A stretch of 64,000 bases of DNA from Diabrotica undecimpunctata (taxonomy: Eukaryota > Arthropoda > Insecta > Coleoptera > Chrysomelidae), in NCBI RefSeq assembly GCF_040954645.1, contig NC_092806.1, forward strand, positions 148,394,429 to 148,458,428, in the 5' to 3' direction. Positions 10,108 to 19,051 of this stretch are shown in pieces. The notes under the pieces are model-generated. The model was not told the origin of the DNA and did no database searches. It saw nothing but the letters and a program-made list of their open reading frames with translations. The translations under genes and the position numbers were made by a program. How positions within the stretch are numbered: position 1 is the stretch's first letter; the number at the start of each line of letters is the position of its first letter.

Positions 10108-12813
10108 TTATTCGTTCGGGTTCTCCCTATATCGAGCTATCTGTTGTTTTGGTCTTCTGTGTACCGTCCTTGTGTTTTCATTGTAGTTAGTCAGCTCTCT
10201 TAACATTCTGCTGGGGTGGTTTCTTAGTCCGTTAAAAATTTCATATGCTCTCTCGTCTAGCGTGCGTAGGATTCTTGTTTGTCCTGAGTCTCTATATACA
10301 TATCTCAAGGGTACGTACCTTGGTATCTTAAGGGCATCTCTAACTATTTGATTTTGTGTAGTCTGTATCTTTTTTCTGTTTGTTTTACAGGTGTGTCCCC
10401 ACGCAGCGGATGCATATGTTAGGACTGGCAGGATAATACTATTCGCAACCCTGATTTTGGTTTTAAATCGTAGTTTACTTTTCCTTCCAATAAGTGTTGA
10501 GAGCTGACTTTTCAACGCTTTGGCTTTGCGTATTTGCTGATTGATGTGCTCAGTGAACGTTAGCTTCTTATCTAGATGTACCCCTAGGTATTTAGCCTGG
10601 TTGGTCCAGTCTACTGGGGTGTTTTCGATTGTAATTTCGCGATTTGGTACACTTCTTCTGTGACTAAACATTACAGCCTGTGTTTTATCTGGATTTAGGG
10701 CTATTTTCCATTTTATGCACCATCTTTGGAATCTGTTTAGTGCTCTTTGCAGATGATTAGCTGCATGATCCGGGTTTCTCCAGCTAACAGCTATTGCTGT
10801 GTCGTCAGCGTAAAGACTCAACAGAGAGCCTGGCTCTTTTGGCGTGTCGGCCGTATAGATGGTGTACAGGTACGGCGACAGCACCGCTCCCTGAGGCACA
10901 CCCGCCTCCAGGGTCCCGACTTCGGATAGGGTTGCCCCTATTCGAACTCTGAACCTTCTGTTGGCAAGATATGACGCAAGGAGGCATGTCATCGCCTCAC
11001 TGTAACCAAATTCATTCATTTTATAGATGAGTCCATGGTGCCAGACTCTGTCGAAGGCTTTGCTGACGTCCAGAAAAGCTGTAGCTGTGTACATTTTTTC
11101 ATTAAATCCTTTGGTGATGAATTCTGTAAGTCGTAGTACCTGTAATTCACAGGAGTGTTCGCTTCTGAACCCGAATTGAGCCTCTGGTATGGTTCCTAGC
11201 ATTTGTGATTCTTCATTGAGTCTTTTTAGTATAACTCTTTCCGCTATCTTGCTTATAGATGATAATAAGCTGATAGGTCTGTAATTTTGCGGAAATGTGC
11301 CGTTTTTACCAGGTTTTGCAATCATTATTACGTGTGCCTCTTTCCACCTATCTGGGAAATATCGTAGTTTTAGCATGTTGTTTATTATGTTAGTGATATA
11401 AACAATAGCTTTTGTTGGTAGATTTTTCAGCGCCCTATTTGTGATGTTGTCGGGTCCTGGGGCTTTTTTGGCATTTGTCATTTTTATAAGTTCCTTTATT
11501 TCTTCGGGAGATGTATGTGTAATACCTATTCTGCCCTTTTTCCTTCTAAGTCTTCTCGCTGTTCTTTCTACCTCTTCTTCAAAGTCTATGTCATCGTCGG
11601 GGTCTTCGTTGTTTCTACACGCCCTTTCTAGTTCGTCCTTCATGACTTCGGCTTTGTCGATTTCCGTATGGACAATCCCGTTTACTCCGTGTAGGGGAGG
11701 TATGGGTTTCTTGTCCTTTCGAAGGATTTTAGATAACTTCCAGAAGGCGGATTTGTTAGGATTTAGCTCATCGATATAGGAGTCCCAGCTTTCATTTCTA
11801 TGATTTTGAAGTTGTTTTTTCACTTCCCTGTCTAGCTCATTTGCAATCCTTTTGTCTTCTACCATTCTTGTGCGGTAGGCTCTTCTTCTTTTCCGGTTTT
11901 TCTCTTTGATTAGGTTTTGAAGTTCTATACTTATATCCCTGAATCTTCCTTTTTGTCTTGTGATTGTTTCGGTTTTGGAGCTGGCATCGATAGCATTGTT
12001 TATTGCTTGTTCTAGTTTTATTACACTGTCTTCTAGTTCTGTAATATTATTAATTGTTGGGATGTTACCGATGTTCTCGCTCACAATTCTTCTAAAGTTT
12101 GGCCAACTTGTTTTCTTTCTGTTGTGGGGCTGCAAATAGTTCAATTCTGTTGCGCCCAGGGTCAGGACGATTAGGTTATGTGTCGAATCGCCTTCATTTA
12201 GAGAGTGTATCTCGTATTGTTGACCCACGTTGTGTAGGATTGCAATGTCAAGATACGTAGGGAGTTCTCCGTGGAAACATGTCGGTTCTGTTGGTCCGAT
12301 GACATATGTGTTCGGTCTGTTCTCGAGATGGTTGCAGAGATATCTTCCGTTTCGGTTGGTCGTCCTGTCAAACCAATTGGGAGATCTAGCATTTAGGTCT
12401 CCAATAATTATAGTTGGCTCTTCTGAGTTCAGTATTAGGCTCAAATCTTCGTTGAAAATCGGATCATGTGGTCTAACGTAAGCTGACACTATTTTTAGTG
12501 TTTCGTTGTTGGCCTTAAGTCGAATAATTGTGGCTTCCATTGTCACCAGTCCGTCTGGTGTTGGGATGTGCTCGTGTTCGAGTCCCCTTTTGACTAATAT
12601 AGCTGTTCCTCCTGATAATGCTCTATGATCCGTTCTATAGATATCGTAGCCTGGAAATTTTGTTTTTTTCCTTTCCACTAGTTTGGTTTCTTGAAGGGCT
12701 ACGATATCGAGCTCTAATCTGTTTATTATTTCATCCAGAAGGTTGATCTTTTTGAATATTCCGCCGGAATTCCATGACCCAATGCGTAGATCTTCGTTTT
12801 GGTTTGCTAACAT
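10108..12813 (-). CDS. Jockey LINE ORF2: AP-type endonuclease and reverse transcriptase
   Basis: A 901-residue protein that would nick target DNA and reverse-transcribe the element. Residues ~8-230 are an APE-type endonuclease (SWNSGGI, LQETK, GDLNARS), though the usual SDH catalytic motif reads STH (GDSTHNLIV). Residues ~430-720 are the reverse transcriptase: KAPGPDNI, FGFRSEHS, AFLDVSKAFDRVWH, GVPQGAVLSPYLY and catalytic YADD in LSLYADDTAIAV. The C-terminal ~180 residues match the Jockey thumb/tail. The start ATG lies inside the end of ORF1 (ATGTTAG), so translation probably depends on termination-reinitiation. No stop interrupts it; length is normal for the clade. Confidence 0.95.
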   Translation of the reverse strand: MLANQNEDLRIGSWNSGGIFKKINLLDEIINRLELDIVALQETKLVERKKTKFPGYDIYRTDHRALSGGTAILVKRGLEHEHIPTPDGLVTMEATIIRLKANNETLKIVSAYVRPHDPIFNEDLSLILNSEEPTIIIGDLNARSPNWFDRTTNRNGRYLCNHLENRPNTYVIGPTEPTCFHGELPTYLDIAILHNVGQQYEIHSLNEGDSTHNLIVLTLGATELNYLQPHNRKKTSWPNFRRIVSENIGNIPTINNITELEDSVIKLEQAINNAIDASSKTETITRQKGRFRDISIELQNLIKEKNRKRRRAYRTRMVEDKRIANELDREVKKQLQNHRNESWDSYIDELNPNKSAFWKLSKILRKDKKPIPPLHGVNGIVHTEIDKAEVMKDELERACRNNEDPDDDIDFEEEVERTARRLRRKKGRIGITHTSPEEIKELIKMTNAKKAPGPDNITNRALKNLPTKAIVYITNIINNMLKLRYFPDRWKEAHVIMIAKPGKNGTFPQNYRPISLLSSISKIAERVILKRLNEESQMLGTIPEAQFGFRSEHSCELQVLRLTEFITKGFNEKMYTATAFLDVSKAFDRVWHHGLIYKMNEFGYSEAMTCLLASYLANRRFRVRIGATLSEVGTLEAGVPQGAVLSPYLYTIYTADTPKEPGSLLSLYADDTAIAVSWRNPDHAANHLQRALNRFQRWCIKWKIALNPDKTQAVMFSHRRSVPNREITIENTPVDWTNQAKYLGVHLDKKLTFTEHINQQIRKAKALKSQLSTLIGRKSKLRFKTKIRVANSIILPVLTYASAAWGHTCKTNRKKIQTTQNQIVRDALKIPRYVPLRYVYRDSGQTRILRTLDERAYEIFNGLRNHPSRMLRELTNYNENTRTVHRRPKQQIARYRENPNE

Positions 12814-14852
12814 TTTCGGACGGCTTCTCCAAATGCAGTCATCATTTTTGTTGCTTTGTCCATCATGGACATCATTTCCATCATTTTGTTATTATACTCT
12901 GTATGGAAGTTTGCGATGAGGGTAGCTGCGTCCTGTACCGACACTTCTTGTGGTTGTGCTGGAGATTCTGAGGTGGTTTCAGCGGATTTTTTCGCTGCCT
13001 GTGCGTAGCTGACTCCTTTGTTGATTGGAGCGCTGTTTATGGGTCTTCCTACCGGTCTTGTTGGGGCAGGTGTTTTCTTTTTGGGGGCCTTAGAGCATCC
13101 TCTATAATTTGCTGTGTGCGCTTCACCACAGTTTGCACATTTGGGGTCGGTTTCCCGGCTTTTCTCACAGTCGTTACTGATGTGGTTTTCTCCGCATTTT
13201 ACACATCTGGATCCGCAATGGCAAGCCTTTGAGCTGTGATAGAACCCTTGACAGTTATAACACTGTAGGGTGTCTTTTGTGATTTTGAATTCATCCTCCA
13301 CATAGATGCGCATGTAGCATATATCAGATATTTTTTTAATTTTTGCAACGTCTTCCTCTTTGAGGGTGACGATGAAATGTGGCAGTACTTTTTTATCAGC
13401 TTTTTTGGAGATCATATTGATCACCCTTGTTGCTTCTATTCCTTTATTGTATAGTTCGTCTTTAATTGCTACTGTGCTAGTAGTAGCAGATAGCCCTTTT
13501 ATAATGACTCTTTTTAGTTTATCGCTATCTATGGGATATGCGATGAATTCTACTTTTGGACTGTGTTCTTCTAGGATGTGTACCATTCCTAGGTAATCTT
13601 TTCTGGTTTTTGTGTTAATAACAATCGATCTGCCTGATCGTGCAAACTTATTGACTGATATTATGCCTTGGTTGGCTGCTCTCTGCAGGATTTTTTGGTG
13701 TTCTCCTACAGTTTTTAGGATTATCGCCGGTGGTTTCGGCTCTTTTACTATAGACTCCTCGCTTGTTTGCGGTGAGTCTTTTGGTACGTCGTTTTCTTTT
13801 TCAATTTGGCTATTTTTGCTCAAGTTATTTTGGGCAGTTTTCTTTTTCTGGCTTCTTTCATGAGCCTCTTTCGCAGCCTTGTTAAATTCGATTTCTTTCC
13901 GCTGATTTATTATCTGCGTCTGCTTTTCGGCGACGCTTATTTTTGTTTTCACACTACTGTCTGATTTCTCAGTAGTGGTGCCTGTCTTTTTTCCTTTTTT
14001 GTTTTGGACTTGTGTCCAACCTGCAGGTTCTTTGGTTGTTATGATTCTTTCCGGCTCTTTAGGCTTGCCTTTGCTACCGGATGGCTTTACGGGGGGAGGT
14101 GAACCGATTCCTAGTTCCACTAGCTTTACAACGTCATTATCGAGGGAGGCTTTCCACGGGTCGATTTCCATTATTGACTCTTCTTTCTCCTTGGCTGCTG
14201 TTAATGCCATTATATGTTGTACAAGTTTTTGTATCTCCTTGTCCTTTTCTTTGTTTTCGTTTCTCAGCTCAGTCATCTGAGCGAGAAGGTCTTGGATTTG
14301 TTTATTTGCCTTTTCCTCGCGGATACGGCTTTCTTCTTTAAGTGATTTGATCTGTTCCGTCAGTACATTGACCGACCTTAAAAGCTCATTGGCCTTTTCC
14401 CTTTCCGCCATTTCTCTGGCCTTTTTCTTTACTTCTTCGTCTTCCGAAGAGTCTTCTTTGGGCCTTAGCCTTTTCATTTTCTTGCCGATTTCGGGCTCGG
14501 CTTCATTTTTGGAGACGTTGTCCACGGCGGGTTGTGTCTCTACTACAGTTGGGGGTGGGGCTTCGCGCGATTCTGCAGCTGGGCTCGGCTCTTCGTCGAT
14601 GGCGTCCATCGTATTGGTATCGTCATCGGTGTCGATTTCGCTTTTTTCTTCCTCCGACTCGGGCAGATAGGAGTCATCGTCAGATATTACGATTTCTATG
14701 TCGTCGATCGCGGGATTAGTCGATTTAATAAATTTATTATATAGCTCGATCGAGCTGTCAACAGAGGGGTTTGATGATTCGGCTAAATCATTCTCTTCTT
14801 CTTCTTGTGTTGTCACCTGCGTGACAACACTTTCTGGGGGGGGGAATATCAC
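12807..14852 (-). CDS. Jockey LINE ORF1: zinc-knuckle nucleic-acid-binding protein
   Basis: About 680 residues that would coat the LINE RNA. The acidic N-terminus is followed by a predicted coiled coil (~residues 130-225, heptad Leu/Lys/Glu), a basic linker, a PRE_C2HC-like domain (~370-525) and three zinc knuckles at ~531-586 (CYNCQGFYHSSKAC, CVKCGENHISNDC, CANCGEAHTANYRGC), then a Met-rich tail. The frame has no ATG at its head. The natural ATG at 14856-14854 is out of frame by one base because a C run (G9 at 14836-14844 on plus) has nine bases; eight would bring it into frame. Otherwise the first in-frame Met is ~80 residues in. It ends in TGT TAG overlapping the ORF2 ATG. Confidence 0.9.
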   Translation of the reverse strand: MIFPPPESVVTQVTTQEEEENDLAESSNPSVDSSIELYNKFIKSTNPAIDDIEIVISDDDSYLPESEEEKSEIDTDDDTNTMDAIDEEPSPAAESREAPPPTVVETQPAVDNVSKNEAEPEIGKKMKRLRPKEDSSEDEEVKKKAREMAEREKANELLRSVNVLTEQIKSLKEESRIREEKANKQIQDLLAQMTELRNENKEKDKEIQKLVQHIMALTAAKEKEESIMEIDPWKASLDNDVVKLVELGIGSPPPVKPSGSKGKPKEPERIITTKEPAGWTQVQNKKGKKTGTTTEKSDSSVKTKISVAEKQTQIINQRKEIEFNKAAKEAHERSQKKKTAQNNLSKNSQIEKENDVPKDSPQTSEESIVKEPKPPAIILKTVGEHQKILQRAANQGIISVNKFARSGRSIVINTKTRKDYLGMVHILEEHSPKVEFIAYPIDSDKLKRVIIKGLSATTSTVAIKDELYNKGIEATRVINMISKKADKKVLPHFIVTLKEEDVAKIKKISDICYMRIYVEDEFKITKDTLQCYNCQGFYHSSKACHCGSRCVKCGENHISNDCEKSRETDPKCANCGEAHTANYRGCSKAPKKKTPAPTRPVGRPINSAPINKGVSYAQAAKKSAETTSESPAQPQEVSVQDAATLIANFHTEYNNKMMEMMSMMDKATKMMTAFGEAVRKC

Positions 14853-14856
14853 TCAT

Positions 14857-15331
14857 ATTGCCGTAAGGCAGTGAACAAATAGTTCATAAGATATAAGAAA
14901 ATTCTACTTAGACGACTCTGTTTTTTTTCCACCGACTGACCGCTGTCAGTACGGCTTACTGGGTGCCGTCCCAGGTACCTCGCGGTAGTTCACTCCCTGT
15001 ATTCACAGTGAGGGATCCTCTTCCTGTTTCTCACACCTCAGGAGCAGGGGCCGTTTCTGTCCGACCTTGTCAAATGTCAAGGCCTTACAGTGTCATCCCT
15101 GACGACACACTGAGGTGATCCCGAATTCTTCGCAAACGCGAAGCTATTATAGCCTCCGCGAGGAGCCTATAAAAACAGCTCCTCGACGGTTTAACTAGTA
15201 ACAACCTCGCATCCGCTTTTCGCTAATATGTAGGACAAGTGCCTATTCCACACTCGGTGTCTTACCCACCGGGAGCTGAAAAGCTCCGTTGACAATAGGT
15301 CAGTCGCCCCCACCTAAGCACGCTTCTCTCT
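14857..15331 (-). other. 5' UTR of the Jockey LINE
   Basis: GC-rich for this window, with several short inverted repeats, for example CTTCGCAAACGCGAAG at about 15128-15143 and complementary halves around the GAGGAGCC motifs near 15150-15190. It is probably a structured leader; no ORF is supported. Confidence 0.6.
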
Positions 15332-15367
15332 CACGTCCGTACTGTTCGGCTGCTCGAGTCGAACTGA
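15332..15367 (-). promoter_or_regulatory. Inr + DPE core promoter of the Jockey LINE
   Basis: The minus strand starts AGTCAGTTCG at the LINE 5' end. TCAGTT (15367-15362) matches the arthropod initiator with A+1 at 15365. GGACGTG (15338-15332) matches the downstream promoter element RGWCGTG at exactly +28 to +34. This is the known TATA-less internal promoter arrangement of Jockey-type LINEs. Confidence 0.8.
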
Positions 15368-15369
15368 CT

Positions 15370-15381
15370 AAATTTGTACGA
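15370..15381. repeat. Target-site duplication (right) of the Jockey LINE
   Basis: AAATTTGTACGA, identical to 9035-9046. Confidence 0.9.
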
Positions 15382-15410
15382 TTTCAAAACCGAGTTAAAT
15401 CCTAATTAAT

Positions 15411-17583
15411 AATTGAATGTCCGCCCCCAATAAGGTTGTAACCCTCAATATTTGTGAATCGGTGTTATTTACGGAATAATGCTGTAATAAAAGAAAAACC
15501 CTACGAGATACTGGGAAGCAATATGTTTCCAGAAAACGTACTGTTGTTCCTGAAAAAGTACCTTCAGTAAACGTTAGTACAGAAAATTCTATTTATTTCC
15601 TGATTGTTAAAAGTCACTTTTAAAATGTTTTACACGACTGGAGTGTGTCAAACTAAACATTTTTAAAACACTTGCATAAAAATGTGTTTAATCCTAACTG
15701 AAAACAACTTTTTAATTTTAATTAACATTAAAAAAAATAAATTTTAACAAAAAAATTAACTGAAATTTTGTTTGCAACTGTGTTTTGCTTCAATGCGTTT
15801 TTGTTTTGTTGTAGGCTACTAGAACTTGTCGCTGTAAGTAATATGGGAGCAACAACAATTTTATTAAACAATTCTACAGTGTTAGCTACGATAGACAAAC
15901 AATGTTGTTACGCCAATCATGACAAAACTGTTCATGTACTTATGTACACTTCATGTACTTGTACATTGCCTCTTGCAAATATATACGTGTATGTCAAAAA
16001 ACTCCAAGTTCCATATTAAAAGTTACGACCAGACGTATCCAAAGATTGCAAGAAAAAATTAAGTTTAATGAAACACTTTTTAATCAAAGAGGAAAATATA
16101 AAAATAGACCACATTCAACCTCCGATGCAATAAAAATAACTGTAAGAGGACACATTGAATCTTTTCCTGCAGAAGTGAGCCACTATTCCAGAAATAACAC
16201 TCAAAATCTTATGCTGCATGCAGACGTATCCATAAACAAAATGTATCAACTGTTTAAGGCAAAATTTCCCAATTTTCATTGCAGTAATCTATACCGATAC
16301 ATATTTCATTCCGAATGTAACTTGAGTTTTGGCACACCTATGGTATGTGCCAAATCTGAAGCCGAAATGCAGAGACTTCAAATCAAAAGCAAACTACACC
16401 TCGCAAAAGCAGAATAAGCATATGCTACCTTAAATATGGATATAGAATTAGCTCAAAATAATCCCAATATTAGTGTTCTATGTACAGATGTACAGCAGCT
16501 ACTGTTTTGCTCGACGCTATAAAACATTCTGAAATATTCTACTGACGTCAATATTCATGTTATAATCAAGCAATCCATAATAAGGGTACAAACAAGGGTT
16601 TTATGTACCTATGGCATGAAATTGTAGCAAAAAAAGGTTCAGCTGAAGGAACATCCTGCTTACTGAAGTATATTATCACTAACTTTAAGCCCATAGAAAA
16701 CACTGACAGAAAATTAATGGTTTGGTCAGACCGATGCATAGGACAAAATAATAATAACTGGCGTAGTATTGCATTATACCAGTACCTGGTCACTATGAGA
16801 TATTTTACATCTGTGGAGCAAAAGTTTTTAATCAGCGGACACACTGCGATACACACACTTCTTACCCTGCAATAGGATTTTGATTATTGAGGGTAAGAAA
16901 AAACAGTATCAGTATATCATTTAAAAGATTGGATTGAAGTTATAGCTAATGCAAGACCCTCCAAGCCATTTATTGTGTGTTTTCTTGAGAGGACCGATTT
17001 TAAAAACGTAACTATTATAGTCGAGTCAGCTTTACTGAAAAACAAGACTAAAATAACTGAAGCGGTTTGGTACAAAATTACCAGTGATGATCCTACAAAT
17101 CTATTATGTCGAGAAAGCGACAATGTATTGCGACCTTGGACTATTCATATTCTGGCTAGAAAAAAAGAGCAATTAGAAATCGTTTTTTGCCACCAGTTGC
17201 TATTCCAGTTAAAAGTCTTCCTGTGTTGTATAAGAATCCTTTGTTAGTAAAGAAAGAAAAAAAAAACAACTTAGTGAACATGTATGCTTACATTTCTAAC
17301 CCAGAATATAGGGAATTTTATTTGAAATTACGAAACTAAACGTTAAGTAATAAATGTCAATGATGTTACAACCTTGTTCCACTAAACTGATTTTCTATCG
17401 CAGGTTATAGTCTTAATTTTTTATATATCAAAGTTTCTAATCCTCCCAAAAATCTTTTTGTTTTCCTCATCCAACAATAAAAAGTATATTTTTGATCTTA
17501 AATTTGATTACAAGTGAAAAAAACGTTTCCAGCCAAAACATGGTTTTGTGGGTTACAACCTTATTCGGGCGGCCATTTAATTG
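15411..17583 (+). mobile_element. Degenerate DNA transposon with ~38-bp terminal inverted repeats
   Basis: The left end 15411-15448 contains ATAAGGTTGTAACCC and the right end 17546-17583 contains its complement; over 38 bp the arms differ at only a few positions (shared core CCGCCC, one divergent base, ATAAGGTTGTAACCC). The right arm abuts TTAA; the left counterpart is TTGA, so the target duplication is unresolved. A subterminal GTTACAACCTTGTTCC near 17366 resembles the arm. The interior carries a broken DDE-like gene. Superfamily not assigned. Confidence 0.65.
15953..17339 (+). pseudogene. Broken DUF7869-like (putative DDE transposase) gene
   Basis: Reading across frames gives a coherent protein seen in many insect genomes: HIESFPAEVSHYSRNNTQN, then FHSECNLSFGTPMVCAKSE, a TDVQQ motif, MYLWHEIVAKKGSAEGTSC, a SDRCIGQNNNN motif, FLISGHT and a C-terminus YISNPEYREFYLKLRN ending at 17339. 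The Asp in TDVQQ, the Asp in SDRC and a later Asp after the GHT block are candidate catalytic acids. Frameshifts lie near 16410, 16520, 16870 and 17190, so it is not functional. Its place between inverted repeats supports a transposase role. The DUF7869 assignment is from memory. Confidence 0.6.
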
Positions 17584-18080
17584 CACAAATTTTTAAGGTT
17601 CAAATTCTAAAACTTTCAATTTGGTAAACTACGTAAAATTTATAATCTTCACTACCCTGTTATTAAGGTAAATTTTGAGGTTTTTAGGGAATTAATATTT
17701 AAAGATTAATCTATAAGTTTACCTGTTGTATATCGGAAAATACAATGTACGTCGTATATGAAAAACAACCAGTTGCAAAATAGTTTTTGAGAGAATAAGT
17801 TCCTTGTTAGAATTTGTGATATTTAGGAAAATATTGTTTAAAAACGAAACATTGTCATTTAAAAGAGACTGTTCGGATTCAAGAGAAAGAATCAGAAAGT
17901 CGTTAAAGAACCCATCTGTTATTTATTACGAAAAAATAGTTAATAACATTGTTTTTTTTTTAACTTTGACTTTGATACAATTTGTCTACCTGCACATCCA
18001 TTTCAAACACAATAAATAGTCTGGTCTTGAGCTTTATTCTTGTCCAAATGTTTTTTTTGCGAGCTTGGTCTTTTGCTAAA
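17584..18080. other. No gene seen
   Basis: AT-rich spacer; a 71-codon frame at 17804-18019 shows no recognisable composition or motif and is treated as chance. Confidence 0.5.
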
Positions 18081-18082
18081 AT

Positions 18083-18985
18083 TTAATTCCGGTAGACAGT
18101 TTCTTCAATTTGTTGCGTTTTGTAGCCACAGCATAAATCGCACTGATCCGTTCTAGGCCTGAATAGTGCAAGATTCATTTCGTTAAACTCTTTTAGGAAA
18201 GTACTGATTGACAAGGGTAGTACATCTTCGTCTAAACATTTATTTTTATATAGTTGAAATACGTCAGTTTTTGATTTAAAATCTTCCTCTAGATATAATT
18301 TGTTCGACTTTTTGCGGCAGTAGTGGCTTTCAATTTTGGGCAAACTATCTAGAAATAGGCACAACTGTTCTAGCTTTCTATTTTGTTCTACTGAATGTGC
18401 TGGCGTATTTTTTTCTTAGTCTTATTTTTGTTTATGTGGTTCTGACTACTTTGTATTCCAAACACAGACCCTTCATTCACCCAGTTTGTTTGACTTTTTG
18501 CGGCAGTAGTGGCTTTCAATTTTGGGCAAACTATCTAGAAATAGGCACGACTGTTCTAGCTTTCTATTTTGTTCTACTGAATGTGCTGACGTATTTTTTT
18601 TCTTAGTCTTATTTTTGTTTATGTTGTTCTGACTACTTTGTGTTTCAAACACAGACCCTTCATTCACCCAGTGGCTAACCATACGTTCATTTATACTTAA
18701 CGTACCAAGAAATGTTTATTTGCACACCTGATGTTTCCCGTCTTCAATTTTTAAATATTATTCAAATTATCCCTTTTTCTTAGATGTATTTTTTGTGTAG
18801 TTTCTCTTTTTTTCAGTATAGGTGGTCATGTGCAAAATATATAACCTTTTCTGTTCCCAGGATATACTCCAAAATTTCTCGGTTTGTCGGTTTTGTTCCG
18901 ACACTATTTGCAAAAACTATTTGCTGCTTTTTTATAAAAATAAATGAATTACATTTAGGTCCGAGCATTCTTTTGTTCTAAGCTC
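18083..18985 (-). pseudogene. N-terminal part of a second DUF7869-like gene
   Basis: On the minus strand the fragments read, in order, RMLGPKCNSFI near 18960, FLGTLSINERMVSHWV near 18690, FLDSLPKIESHYCRKKSNK, LYLEEDFKSKTDVFQLYKNK, and LALFRPRTDQCDLCCGYKTQ near 18130. This is the order of the N-terminal half of the same DDE-like family as at 15.95-17.34 kb. Several frameshifts and an internal tandem duplication (18302-18673) break it. The C-terminal half is absent here. Confidence 0.55.
18302..18673. repeat. 186-bp direct tandem duplication
   Basis: Units 18302-18487 and 18488-18673 are nearly identical (about five differences by eye). The duplicated sequence is part of the DUF7869-like pseudogene (the SLPKIESHYCRKKSNK segment), so the duplication came after that gene was inserted. 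Confidence 0.9.
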
Positions 18986-19039
18986 TTTGTCAAATAGCTC
19001 AGTATACTTGTAGGTAGAATATTCTTATTTCAGATTACT
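18986..19039. other. Short spacer before LINE copy
   Basis: Non-coding flank ending in the left copy of the 12-bp target duplication TCTATTTAATAG (19040-19051). Confidence 0.4.
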
Positions 19040-19051
19040 TCTATTTAATAG

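Larger units (their letters stand above)
9047..15369 (-). mobile_element. Full-length Jockey-clade LINE (6.3 kb)
   Basis: Non-LTR retrotransposon on the minus strand with 5' UTR (15369-14857), ORF1, ORF2 and a 3' UTR of about 1.06 kb. It is bounded by a perfect 12-bp target duplication. The 5' end carries Inr and DPE promoter motifs, and the 3' end is a short (GT)n run rather than poly(A), although a long A-rich tract (T-rich on plus, 9776-9835) lies inside the 3' UTR. It is more GC rich than its neighbours. Long open frames suggest recent insertion, but the ORF1 start is off by one base and one endonuclease motif is atypical. Confidence 0.95.

Noticed and set aside
10108..14852. Plus-strand open frames opposite the Jockey ORFs
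   Set aside because: They are antisense shadows of ORF1/ORF2 with no motifs of their own.
17804..18019. 71-codon frame as gene
   Set aside because: AT-rich, no motif, no good start context; consistent with chance.
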